Positions 53,107 to 60,825 of a DNA stretch of 64,000 nucleotides are shown one piece after another. Under the pieces are notes generated by a model that saw only the letters and a list, made by a program, of their open reading frames with translations, made no database searches and had not been told where the DNA came from. Both the position numbers and the translations under genes were made by a program. The stretch comes from Cyclobacteriaceae bacterium (GTDB taxonomy: Bacteria > Bacteroidota > Bacteroidia > Cytophagales > Cyclobacteriaceae), in the NCBI GenBank assembly GCA_028278225.1, contig JANQEU010000079.1:62001-126000 (forward strand), given 5' to 3'. Position 1 is the first letter of the stretch. Each line of letters opens with the position of its first letter.

Positions 53107-53132
53107 CATTATTTAGAATCATTCTAAATAAT
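53107..53132 (-). promoter_or_regulatory. Palindromic operator, identical to the one at 15650-15675
   Basis: Read towards the receptor gene, arms ATTATTTAGAAT and ATTCTAAATAAT flank one G and are followed by a G, identical over 26 bp with 15650-15675 and in the same orientation to its gene. It ends 21 bp before the ATG at 53085. TGACATTAAT lies 20 bp upstream of it, as it does (22 bp) at the other copy. Confidence 0.75.
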
Positions 53133-53444
53133 AAATATTAGCGCAACTCTTGATTAATGTCATGACCTGGAAGATATGACAACCAGCATTGGATTGCCTG
53201 CTTATCATTCAAAGTTCACGATGGATATAAGAAATCCCCCGTCATGCCGGTATTTCATCAGTTTTTCCGTAATAACTGCAGTTTTCCAAGAGTCTGCAAA
53301 GGTTGACCAAAAGCTTCCCTGAATTTAATCTTATCATCAGGCAAATGACATTACCACCACTATGAATATTCCTAATTGGATTTTGAAGCAATATTTCTTA
53401 TTTTCCATGTTGATACATTGATTTACCATTAACTTAAAGCAATC
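53133..53444. other. Gene-free stretch between the TonB receptor and DoxX genes
   Basis: About 310 bp holding the divergent promoters of the receptor (minus) and the DoxX-like gene (plus). Apart from the operator at its left edge, no repeat, RNA or open frame was recognised. Confidence 0.4.
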
Positions 53445-53801
53445 ATGAAAAACTTAGGAACTATCGGAAAATTTCTCTATGCTCTGCCTCTTCTGGGGTT
53501 TGGATTCGGACACCTGGCGAATGCAAATGCCATGTCAGGTATGGTTCCGTCATTTATACCGGGGGGAGTCTTCTGGGTTTATTTGACTGGAGTGGCCCTC
53601 ATACTGGCTGTGGTGGCAATTGTCATCAACAAGAAAGCAAAGCTGGCCACAATGCTTTTGGGAATCATGCTCCTGATATTTGCACTCACTATACATCTAC
53701 CGGGAATGTTGGGAGGAAATGAAATGTCAATGCCTAGTTTACTAAAAGACCTTTCGCTGGCAGGAGCAGCATTTATGCTTTCAGCTACCTCAAAAGATTA
53801 A
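53445..53801 (+). CDS. DoxX-like small membrane protein
   Basis: A 118-residue protein with four hydrophobic segments at about residues 6-26, 41-62, 66-88 and 99-115. FLYALPLLGFGFGHLANA near the N-terminus and the four-helix layout fit the DoxX/DoxX-like superfamily of small integral membrane proteins, whose biochemical role is poorly defined. It is a single-gene unit, followed by a strong terminator. The ATG at 53445 is the natural start. Confidence 0.75.
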   Translation: MKNLGTIGKFLYALPLLGFGFGHLANANAMSGMVPSFIPGGVFWVYLTGVALILAVVAIVINKKAKLATMLLGIMLLIFALTIHLPGMLGGNEMSMPSLLKDLSLAGAAFMLSATSKD

Positions 53802-53835
53802 TTAGTCACCAGTCAAATACGACTTCAAGTGGTTT

Positions 53836-53876
53836 AATCCCGAATTTGTACAGCAGGTTCGGGATTTTACTTTTTT
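53836..53876 (+). terminator. Rho-independent terminator after the DoxX-like gene
   Basis: AATCCCGAA (53836-53844) and TTCGGGATT (53858-53866) form a 9-bp stem with a 13-nt loop, followed by a T-rich tail ending in TTTTTT at 53871-53876. The tail touches the end of the convergent radical SAM gene. Confidence 0.85.
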
Positions 53877-54928
53877 CAGAAAAGTGAAAAGTTTCCTCTT
53901 CTTCTAAACATGCTGGTATTCAGTTCAGGCATGATTGCATTGGGAAGGTACTTTCGCCTGCTTACTTCATGCAGTTTTTTAATGGTTAAGGCAATCTGAC
54001 CATCCCCTACAATCCTCCTTCCCCAGTTACTGTCATTGACATTTCCTCCATGCATGGACTTTATATGGTTCCAGACTTTGGAAAACCGGTCAGGGAAGTT
54101 TTTCTCAAGCCAGTCCCTGGTTATGTCACCAATTACGCCATTTAACCGGACTACCGTATAGCCAACCATGCCAGCGCCGGCATCAGCCACAGCTTTCATC
54201 ACATTTGGTATCTCATGATGATTCAGCCCCGGTATGATGGGTGCATGCATCACCCCCACAGGAATGCCTTCTTTCGAAAATCTCTCAATAAGTCTGAGTT
54301 TGGCCTTGATTGTTGCCGTTCTCGGTTCCATGATCCTCCTCAGTTTTTCATCGAGGGTGGTGATGGAGAAAGCAACATGTATCAGGTTATCAGATGCCAG
54401 CTCGCTGATGATGTCCATATCTCTTTCGATCAAAGCGTTCTTGGTAAGTATGATTGCCGGATGTTTAAATTCATTCAGAACATGAAGTATTTTTCTCGTT
54501 AGTTTGAATTTCCGCTCGAGCGGTTGGTAGCAATCTGTATTTCCGGACAGCATGATAGGGGCCACTTCCCAGTTTGGGTTTAACAATTCCTTTCTCAATG
54601 TGTCCGCCACATTTTTTTTCACAACTATTTTTGACTCAAAATCCAGACCTGCACCAAACCCCCAGTATTGATGGGAATTTCTGGCATAGCAATAGATGCA
54701 CCCGTGTTCACATCCCTGGTAGGGATTAATTGAATTGACCATATTCAGGTCAGGGCTGTCGTTTTTACTGATGATCTTTTTGGGATTTTCAAAAAAGACC
54801 TGTGTTTTGGGCTTGACGACCGGTGAGTACTCGCTATAGCCGTCCGGGTCTTCTGTAGAAAAATGATGTTTCAGAAATTTGTTTACAGGATTGAATTGCG
54901 CACCCTTACCTTTCAAGTAATTTACCAT
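53876..54928 (-). CDS. PA0069-family radical SAM protein
   Basis: A 350-residue protein from the ATG at 54928 (MVNYLKGKGAQFNPVNKFLK); the frame is open to 55003 but the extra residues are AT-rich upstream sequence. The radical SAM cluster-binding motif CEHGCIYC (Cys73, Cys77, Cys80) sits in NPYQGCEHGCIYCYARNSHQ, diagnostic of the PA0069/SplB-like family. The reaction is unknown; relatives include spore photoproduct lyase. It is monocistronic and lies immediately left of the repeat-flanked cassette. Confidence 0.9.
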   Translation of the reverse strand: MVNYLKGKGAQFNPVNKFLKHHFSTEDPDGYSEYSPVVKPKTQVFFENPKKIISKNDSPDLNMVNSINPYQGCEHGCIYCYARNSHQYWGFGAGLDFESKIVVKKNVADTLRKELLNPNWEVAPIMLSGNTDCYQPLERKFKLTRKILHVLNEFKHPAIILTKNALIERDMDIISELASDNLIHVAFSITTLDEKLRRIMEPRTATIKAKLRLIERFSKEGIPVGVMHAPIIPGLNHHEIPNVMKAVADAGAGMVGYTVVRLNGVIGDITRDWLEKNFPDRFSKVWNHIKSMHGGNVNDSNWGRRIVGDGQIALTIKKLHEVSRRKYLPNAIMPELNTSMFRRRGNFSLF

Positions 54929-55035
54929 ACTTAAAAATACTAATAATATTAGTTTTATACTATTATTTTTAGTATTTAATGACGGGTATTTCATGTATCC
55001 CACGGTACCATGTAAGGAAAAAAGAAATTCTTTTA

Positions 55036-55066
55036 CCGTTGTTGGTGTTCGTCACCAACAACCATT
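55036..55066. repeat. 31-bp hairpin repeat, left copy
   Basis: A perfect inverted repeat GTTGTTGGTG / CACCAACAAC (10-bp arms, loop TTCGT) within 31 bp that recur exactly at 56768-56798. It lies left of the cyclase/membrane-protein cassette, in the same orientation as the right copy. Confidence 0.85.
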
Positions 55067-55120
55067 AGAAGAATCAAGCCCTTCGATCTGCGAAAAAGAA
55101 AAATTACGTTATCAATCTTT

Positions 55121-55138
55121 GTTGGTGAAAACACCAAC
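55121..55138. repeat. Related shorter hairpin
   Basis: GTTGGTG (55121-55127), AAAA and CACCAAC (55132-55138) form a 7-bp hairpin of the same family as the 31-bp repeat. A further half-copy ACACCAA follows at about 55150. Confidence 0.65.
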
Positions 55139-55248
55139 GAGGGCAGAAAACACCAATACAGGCGAGAGACAGGTGCGAAGCTCAACGGGTTTTACTGAGT
55201 TATTTGTTAAAGCCAGGGTGAAAAGATACTTTTAGTAATATTTGAAAG

Positions 55249-55269
55249 GTTGAGCGCGCATAGCTCAAC
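55249..55269 (+). promoter_or_regulatory. Hairpin just upstream of the cyclase-like gene
   Basis: GTTGAGC (55249-55255) and GCTCAAC (55263-55269) are perfect complements with a 7-nt loop, ending 19 bp before the ATG at 55289. It could be a leader hairpin or an operator. Confidence 0.4.
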
Positions 55270-55288
55270 TGTCATGTAGTACTGGAAA

Positions 55289-56074
55289 ATGAGGAAAATT
55301 GACTGTTTCTTGGCTTGTTTTGATGTACTTGGGTTCAAGGTCCTAAGAAAAAATAGAACTACGGAAGGACTGTATCAACTGTACAATAGACATCTGCTTC
55401 CCTCAATGCAACATGCAGCAGCGGGACAAGGCAAAATTGTTGATAATAAATATGTTCCTGACTTTAACCCGAACAGCTTGAATTACCGAATCTTCTCAGA
55501 TACCGTGATTTTGTTTACTAGTGATAACTCATTTAGGTCCTTCATGAACGTTATCAATTCGGCATATCAACTCTTGTCTATGGGTTTCGTCGGCTCCAGA
55601 ACGCCATTTAGAGGAGCAATTGGGCATGGTGATTTAATTTACGATCAACGAGGAATATTTGTTGGGGAGGCCCTGGAAGATGCCTATAAGTGGCAATCCA
55701 AACAAGTTTGGTCAGGGTGTATTTTTACAGACAATTTCGAGTCCTTTATTAAGTCAAAAGGCTTTTTAAGCAAGTTCAAAGAAGCACATAATCAGGCTCT
55801 AATCGCAAACCCCGAATTTGAGAAAAATATTCGGCTTAATTCTATGAGGATAGTCAATTACAATGTTCCACTGTACGAAAATCGCAAAGAGAGTAAAGCA
55901 AAATATTATCATGAGAATAAACTTGTGCTGGATTGGACGATCAGAATGTACGAAAATGCCAGTTCGAAATCATTTCTTCCTCATAACAATGACAAACATG
56001 CCAAATTAATTATCCAAAATACCATTGATTTCGAAACATGGGCGAGGAGTAATAGAGCATTAAATACTACATAA
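55289..56074 (+). CDS. Class III nucleotidyl-cyclase-like protein (Pycsar PycC-like candidate)
   Basis: A 261-residue soluble protein. The segment CFDVLGFK (10-17) and FSDTVILF (69-76) place two aspartates, Asp12 and Asp71, as the metal-binding pair of class III adenylate/guanylate cyclases. PFRGAIGHGDLIYD (106-119) and VGEALEDAYKWQ (125-136) match the following strand and helix of that fold. Single-domain cyclases of this kind next to a membrane or TIR effector form Pycsar antiphage systems, which make cCMP or cUMP. Which nucleotide is made here cannot be read. The gene is followed after 11 bp by a membrane protein, and both are more AT-rich than their surroundings. Confidence 0.7.
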   Translation: MRKIDCFLACFDVLGFKVLRKNRTTEGLYQLYNRHLLPSMQHAAAGQGKIVDNKYVPDFNPNSLNYRIFSDTVILFTSDNSFRSFMNVINSAYQLLSMGFVGSRTPFRGAIGHGDLIYDQRGIFVGEALEDAYKWQSKQVWSGCIFTDNFESFIKSKGFLSKFKEAHNQALIANPEFEKNIRLNSMRIVNYNVPLYENRKESKAKYYHENKLVLDWTIRMYENASSKSFLPHNNDKHAKLIIQNTIDFETWARSNRALNTT

Positions 56075-56085
56075 AATTGGGTACG

Positions 56086-56691
56086 ATGAAAAAAAAACAG
56101 ACAATTCGAACCGTGAAAATTGAATACTTTGAGCAACAATTACGACTTGCTCATTCTAGAAATGATCTTGTTGATAATTTAAGATTTTCTGTTCTGAAGT
56201 TATTTTTTGGTTTTCACACCGTAATAATTGGTGCCACAATCTTAAAAGGAAGGGCTGATTTTACAACACAAGAACTACTAGGAGAAGCCTCAATATTATT
56301 ACCGTTTCTTTCAGTGGGTGTTGGATTTGCTTTATTTGTAGTTTATATCAGGTGGCATATTTATTTATACGGTTATAAAGCATGGATACAAAATCTTGAA
56401 TTATCCCTTAAGGATTTGGTTTTCGGATTAGATAATAACAATACATTTGGAGAGCCATATCATGGAACTTACTATCATGATATCAATAGATCAAAAGTAA
56501 AGTTTGACTATGTTGTGGTTTTTACATTGCTTTCAATGACTATTTTGAATATTGCAGTTGCTTTTGTGCTATTCAAAGTTGTTGAAGTAAAGGATACAAT
56601 AAAAATTATGAGCATAATTTTCGGTGCTATTCTTCATGGGGTTACTGCACCTTTATTATTGAGAACCATTAGGCCTTCCGGCCAAAAATGA
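56086..56691 (+). CDS. Four-helix membrane protein, possible effector of the cyclase-like protein
   Basis: A 201-residue protein from the ATG at 56086 (a TTG at 56077 is possible). Membrane helices lie at about residues 34-54, 68-89, 141-165 and 172-193. Between the second and third is a soluble loop of about 50 residues, and a charged N-terminal helix (EYFEQQLRLAHSRNDLVDNL) precedes the first. It does not clearly match the known PycTM family. By position it is the likely partner or effector of the cyclase-like protein, perhaps opening the membrane when it senses a cyclic nucleotide; this is inference. Confidence 0.7.
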   Translation: MKKKQTIRTVKIEYFEQQLRLAHSRNDLVDNLRFSVLKLFFGFHTVIIGATILKGRADFTTQELLGEASILLPFLSVGVGFALFVVYIRWHIYLYGYKAWIQNLELSLKDLVFGLDNNNTFGEPYHGTYYHDINRSKVKFDYVVVFTLLSMTILNIAVAFVLFKVVEVKDTIKIMSIIFGAILHGVTAPLLLRTIRPSGQK

Positions 56692-56705
56692 GAACTGTTC
56701 ATTAG

Positions 56706-56733
56706 CACTCATTTAGCACTAACATAATGAGTG
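56706..56733 (+). terminator. Hairpin after the cassette
   Basis: CACTCATT (56706-56713) and AATGAGTG (56726-56733) are perfect complements with a 12-nt loop, 15 bp after the membrane-protein stop. The tail is CT-rich rather than a clean T-tract, so termination is only possible. Confidence 0.4.
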
Positions 56734-56767
56734 CCTTCTCTTCGCTTGGTTGCAATTCCATTCTATG

Positions 56768-56798
56768 CCGTTGTTGGTGTTCGTCACCAACAACCATT
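56768..56798. repeat. 31-bp hairpin repeat, right copy
   Basis: Identical over 31 bp to 55036-55066 and in the same orientation, 1,732 bp away. It borders the cyclase/membrane-protein cassette on the right, 54 bp before the end of the rhomboid gene. Confidence 0.85.
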
Positions 56799-56851
56799 GA
56801 TATTCCCCTGCATTTGTAATGCTATGATACCCTTCAGAGCATGGCCATTTG

Positions 56852-57412
56852 TCAAACCTTCCGGAAAAACTTGCCGACCGCCCAGGCGTTCCCTACACCG
56901 GCGATGGCTCCAAGGAGATGGGATTCCCAGCTTATGGCATCATTGATGGAAGCAACATTGTAAACCAGCCCACCATAAATAATGGCAACGGCGATGGCAA
57001 TGAACAGCGTTTTGAAATCACGCTTGAAGATCCCGAGGAATATGAGGAAAAATGCCAGGGCGTAGACCAATCCACTGGCCCCGATATGATAAAACGATCT
57101 TGCAAAGAGCCAAACCAGGAAGTTCGTGAACAAATAACACTGAACAAAAACCCTGGAAGCTATAGTGGGATAGAAAAAATAAAGTACTGATCCAAGGAAT
57201 AGCACCGGAATGGTATTGGATATCAAATGACTGAGATTGCCATGGACCATTGGGGCAGTCAGGATCCCCACCAGTCCGGAATATGTCCTCGGCAGGATCC
57301 CAAAAAACCCGAGATCAACACCTGAGTAGTATTGAATGGTATAAACAAGCCACATCACAAATACGAGTCTCAGGGGGGGAACAAAGTTTGCCTGATGGAG
57401 CTGCAGAGGCAT
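56852..57412 (-). CDS. Rhomboid-family intramembrane serine protease
   Basis: A 186-residue protein with six membrane helices. The catalytic serine lies in GASGLVYA (Ser113) and the base in SWESHLLGAIAG (His165). The conserved loop HGNLSHLISNTIP (57-69) carries His62 and Asn66, as in GlpG (HxxxN). Rhomboids cut single-pass membrane proteins within the bilayer. Substrates are unknown. The gene ends 53 bp from the right hairpin repeat of the neighbouring cassette. Confidence 0.92.
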   Translation of the reverse strand: MPLQLHQANFVPPLRLVFVMWLVYTIQYYSGVDLGFFGILPRTYSGLVGILTAPMVHGNLSHLISNTIPVLFLGSVLYFFYPTIASRVFVQCYLFTNFLVWLFARSFYHIGASGLVYALAFFLIFLGIFKRDFKTLFIAIAVAIIYGGLVYNVASINDAISWESHLLGAIAGVGNAWAVGKFFRKV

Positions 57413-57546
57413 GAGCTAAGTTAACCCGAACTCGGGATAAGGAACACATATTCCCTGCCGTACCTCAAAAAAGCTGTCATTTCTCCTGTCCGCCCGGGGA
57501 ATTTTGTCAAGATTAATTTCATTGGCAATTAAATCCCCACATTGAT

Positions 57547-59106
57547 CTAAACCTTAAAAAACACGCCTACATTGTGTTTACGCTTCAGAGATTGCTGAAC
57601 GATGAGATAAGCAACTGAAATCAGATTCCTTAATTCCATTAGTTGCGGAGAGATCTTTGTACGCTTATAAAGAGCTTCTGTTTCCTCATACATGATCTTC
57701 AGGCGATTGGCAGCCCTGTCAAGCCGTTCCCCTGACCGGATGATGCCCACATAATTGCTCATCATGGCCTGCAATTCCTTGCGGTTGTGCGTAATCAGGA
57801 TCAGTTCATCGGGCTGGGTCGTACCTTCTTCATTCCATTCCGGTATGCCCTCGGGAAATGTAATACCCTCAACCATTTCGCAGGATTTTTTATAACACCG
57901 GTGAGCAAATACCACCGCCTCCAGCAGTGAGTTGGAAGCCAGCCTGTTTCCTCCGTGCAATCCGGTCCTGGCGCTTTCCCCGCATGAGAATAAATTCTCA
58001 ATGGTAGTTTGTCCGTCCCTGTCCGTAACGATCCCACCGCACAAGTAATGCGCTGCAGGAACTACCGGTATCATGTCGCCGGAGAGGCCGATGCCCAATT
58101 CGGAGCATTTATTAAAGATATTAGGGAAGTGATCCCTGAACGCATTCAAGTCCAGATGACGACAGTCAAGGTAGACGTATTCATCTCCGCTCTTCTTCAG
58201 TTCACTGTCTATGGCCCGGGACACAATGTCCCGGCTCGCAAGCTCCCCCCTCTCATCATAATTGCGCATAAACAACTCTCCCGATCTTGTCCGCAATAGT
58301 GCTCCAAACCCACGCACTGCCTCGGAGATCAGGAATGAAGGGCTCGACTGAGGGTGTTGATAAAGTGCTGTCGGGTGGAACTGAATGAACTCCATATGTT
58401 CAATTCTGGCCTTTGCACGATAGGCCATGGCAATGCCATCCCCTGTTGCGATCAGTGGATTAGTGGTGCTTTGATATACCTGGCCGGCTCCTCCCGTGGC
58501 TATCAGGGTTATCTTCGACACATACGTCTCAATTTTACCGGTTTGGCTATCCAGCACATAGGCCCCATAGCAATTGACCGGTGCACCTGTATGACCCTCC
58601 TCCTTACCGAGATGATGCTGCGTGATAAGGTCAATGGCAAAATGATGAGTGGACAGGGTGATGTTGGGCAATGTCCCTGCCTGACTGAGGAGCTTTCTTT
58701 CAATTTCCAGCCCGGTGATATCCTTGTGATGCAGGATCCGCCTTCTGGTGTGTCCTCCTTCCCTCCCCAGATCAAAATTGCCCGAACTCTTTTCGTCGAA
58801 ATCAGTTCCCCATTCGATCAATTCATTCAATCGATCGGGGCCCTCGGTAACCACCATCCTAACAATGTCAGGATCACACAATCCGTCCCCAGCTCTTAAT
58901 GTATCTTCAATGTGACGGTCAAATGAATCCCCATAGGAGTCAAGCACCACCGCTATTCCTCCCTGGGCGTATTTTGTATTGGATTCGCTTTCGCCTGCCT
59001 TAGTTACAATTACGACATTCGAATGCGGTAATAGTCGTGCGACTTTGATTGCGAATGTCAAACCCGCAACCCCTGAACCAATTACCAGGAAATCGCAACG
59101 CAGCAT
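57547..59106 (-). CDS. nadB: L-aspartate oxidase
   Basis: A 519-residue flavoprotein. The FAD-binding GSGVAGLTFA segment is at residues 8-17. KYAQGGIAVVLD (about 45-56), HTRRRILHHKDITG (about 118-131), the HPTALY segment (about 245-250) and a C-terminal GLHGGNRLASNSLLEAV stretch (about 381-397) are typical. It oxidises L-aspartate to iminoaspartate, the first step of de novo NAD synthesis with NadA. nadA and nadC are not in the window. The ATG at 59106 starts directly before the flavin motif. Confidence 0.95.
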   Translation of the reverse strand: MLRCDFLVIGSGVAGLTFAIKVARLLPHSNVVIVTKAGESESNTKYAQGGIAVVLDSYGDSFDRHIEDTLRAGDGLCDPDIVRMVVTEGPDRLNELIEWGTDFDEKSSGNFDLGREGGHTRRRILHHKDITGLEIERKLLSQAGTLPNITLSTHHFAIDLITQHHLGKEEGHTGAPVNCYGAYVLDSQTGKIETYVSKITLIATGGAGQVYQSTTNPLIATGDGIAMAYRAKARIEHMEFIQFHPTALYQHPQSSPSFLISEAVRGFGALLRTRSGELFMRNYDERGELASRDIVSRAIDSELKKSGDEYVYLDCRHLDLNAFRDHFPNIFNKCSELGIGLSGDMIPVVPAAHYLCGGIVTDRDGQTTIENLFSCGESARTGLHGGNRLASNSLLEAVVFAHRCYKKSCEMVEGITFPEGIPEWNEEGTTQPDELILITHNRKELQAMMSNYVGIIRSGERLDRAANRLKIMYEETEALYKRTKISPQLMELRNLISVAYLIVQQSLKRKHNVGVFFKV

Positions 59107-59135
59107 TTATTCTTATGTGGTATGAACCAAAAAAT

Positions 59136-59259
59136 GCTATCTCAAAAAGTCCCGGTTTCCGGGTTAAACTATGAATCCCCCTATGGAGCGATACCGGTTA
59201 ACCATAGATTGAATTCTTCTCCAGTAAGGAATTTGTGATCATTTGACTTTTGAGACAGC
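59136..59259. mobile_element. MITE-like or IS-remnant element
   Basis: Imperfect terminal inverted repeats GCTATCTCAAAAAGTC (59136-59151) and GACTTTTGAGACAGC (59245-59259) enclose 93 bp with no open frame. The right end (GCTGTCTCAAAAGTC when reversed) looks like the tips of insertion sequences that begin GGCTGTCTCAAAA. It is probably a decayed or miniature element in the 177-bp gap upstream of nadB. Confidence 0.5.
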
Positions 59260-59283
59260 CTCAGGGTATCAGGATTTTGCTTT

Positions 59284-59748
59284 CTACTTTGACGGATCGT
59301 TGATCATCTTAAGTTCCATCAGCTTTGATTCCTCGTAGCTGACAGTCATATAGCCCAGGATACCTCCCGACGCTTCGGCAATTCTTTTGGCCAGTTCCTT
59401 CAGACTGGCATAAAGTTTTATGCAGAAAGTCTTATCGATTTTTGCAAAAATGAAATTAAGCTTCCTCAGTTCACTTATAATTTGATCTGTCCTCGCCTGG
59501 GTGTCCTTGGGCAGTGTATTTATCAATTCATTGAACTTGTCCTCAAACCGCTCACCAACTTCCTTGTAGTACTTTACAAGTTGCTCCCTGGATCTGCTTT
59601 GTTTAGCTCTTGCAATTGAAATGGCTTCCTTCCGCTCTGCTTTATCAATGTTACCGTCCGCTCCTGCAATTAATATAGCTACCAGCACCGGAGCATTTAA
59701 CATCAACTCACGGTCATCGGGCCGTAAATGTTCAAATTCTTCTATCAT
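59284..59748 (-). CDS. TerB-like protein of unknown function
   Basis: A 154-residue soluble, helical protein. The segment LNAPVLVAILIAGADGNIDKAE (read in two parts, about 17-38) with its acidic DGNID loop fits the TerB/TerB-like fold, which is linked to tellurite resistance and stress responses but has no defined activity. The remainder (about 60-150) is helical, with Lys and Glu abundant. No signal peptide. It stands alone between nadB and the exo/endonuclease gene. Confidence 0.7.
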   Translation of the reverse strand: MIEEFEHLRPDDRELMLNAPVLVAILIAGADGNIDKAERKEAISIARAKQSRSREQLVKYYKEVGERFEDKFNELINTLPKDTQARTDQIISELRKLNFIFAKIDKTFCIKLYASLKELAKRIAEASGGILGYMTVSYEESKLMELKMINDPSK

Positions 59749-59796
59749 GGTCCTTATTAATTCAAATAAGGGCGAAAATAGCTAAAAAATAGCCCA

Positions 59797-60822
59797 TCAG
59801 AAAGGCATAGGAATATCTAATTTCCCATAAATTTCAAACTTCATGAAAACGGGCAAATGATCTGAAATTTCACCGGCTTCATGTACCACTTTTGCTTCTA
59901 TCTTTCTTATGAAGTTCTCATTATAAAATATGTAGTCAATCTTTCTGGATGGCTCCCTGCTGCTATAGGTATAATACATTTCCGGGTTTGATACATACTC
60001 CGTGCTGTCGATTGCGGACCTTATGTGTTTACAGCCGAATATTATCTCCATCGCATCGGAATCACCACCCTCCCAGGGTGGAACACTATTGAAATCACCC
60101 ATGAGTATTATTGGCATTCTTTCCGAATAGCGCTCATAAATAAGCTTGATCGTTTCTGCCTGCTGTATCCTTGTTTTCTTATCAAACGCCTCAAGGTGAA
60201 CGTTTAATACCCTTATCTCCTGATCCTTCAGGATGATGTCAGATAGTTGGATCAGTCGTGAGATATAGAAAGCATCGTAATAAAAAGGATGATCCGGTCT
60301 CATCAATTCCGTTCTCCGGCCATGATGGATCAACAGGTCGGAGACAATAGCCTGACCTGACACCAAGGGTCCGAAATGATTACTGGGTGGCCAGTATGGA
60401 AAAGGAACATATCTTTTATCCCAGTTAATCGAACGGAATGCTGTTCTGTAGTGATTCCTGATGATGATGGTATCCAGTTGATTTTGGTAAAAAGAGCGAT
60501 CGGCAACTATGTCAACCTCCTGCAATCCAATGATATTGGGACGATATTTGTCAAAGAGCGCCACAGTCTTATTCAGATTGTTTTTGAAAAAATCATAATC
60601 TCTTTGAATGGATAAATTATTGGTCATGCCGGACATATAGCCCACATTGTAGGACATAACACTCATAGTATCCGGGAGGATCAACCCTTTTCCATGGTCA
60701 GGATACAGGTAATCATAATTTTCTTTGGACATTACCGGTTCGGATGCCCACTTAAGGAACCAGACCAGCGCAATTAGCAAGAGCACAATGACTGTTGGAA
60801 TACTTATCAGGATCTTTTTCAT
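59797..60822 (-). CDS. Membrane-anchored endonuclease/exonuclease/phosphatase-family protein
   Basis: A 341-residue protein with an N-terminal membrane anchor (about 4-25). The EEP-fold motifs are in order: MSYNVG (about 55-60), IIGLQEVDI (about 97-105), VLNVHLEAF (about 205-213), ILMGDFNSVPP (about 240-250), IDYIFYNENF (about 300-309) and a terminal SDHLPVFMKF. The metal-binding acid Glu and the Asp/His pairs are all present. Substrates of the family are nucleic acids, phosphoinositides or sphingolipids. With the active domain outside the cytoplasm, an extracytoplasmic phosphodiester is likely. It starts 3 bp after the SanA-like gene. Confidence 0.88.
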   Translation of the reverse strand: MKKILISIPTVIVLLLIALVWFLKWASEPVMSKENYDYLYPDHGKGLILPDTMSVMSYNVGYMSGMTNNLSIQRDYDFFKNNLNKTVALFDKYRPNIIGLQEVDIVADRSFYQNQLDTIIIRNHYRTAFRSINWDKRYVPFPYWPPSNHFGPLVSGQAIVSDLLIHHGRRTELMRPDHPFYYDAFYISRLIQLSDIILKDQEIRVLNVHLEAFDKKTRIQQAETIKLIYERYSERMPIILMGDFNSVPPWEGGDSDAMEIIFGCKHIRSAIDSTEYVSNPEMYYTYSSREPSRKIDYIFYNENFIRKIEAKVVHEAGEISDHLPVFMKFEIYGKLDIPMPF

Positions 60823-60825
60823 TCA

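Noticed and set aside
54993-55235. 80-codon plus-strand frame left of the cassette
   Set aside because: It is made largely of the hairpin repeats (VVGVRHQQPL and KTPTRAENTNT come from the inverted repeats), and the same peptide appears at the right repeat, so it is a repeat artefact.
55036-56798. Integron attC sites flanking a cassette
   Set aside because: The hairpins lack the GTTRRRY/RYYYAAC core of attC sites and are perfect rather than bulged, and no integrase gene is visible.
55036-56798. CRISPR array
   Set aside because: Only two full copies, 1.7 kb apart, with genes between; there is no regular spacer pattern and no cas gene.
56849-57190. 113-codon plus-strand frame
   Set aside because: Antisense to the rhomboid protease gene, which has a full catalytic set.
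57801-58899. Open frames on both strands inside nadB
   Set aside because: All fall within the well-matched L-aspartate oxidase gene and show no independent motifs or start context.
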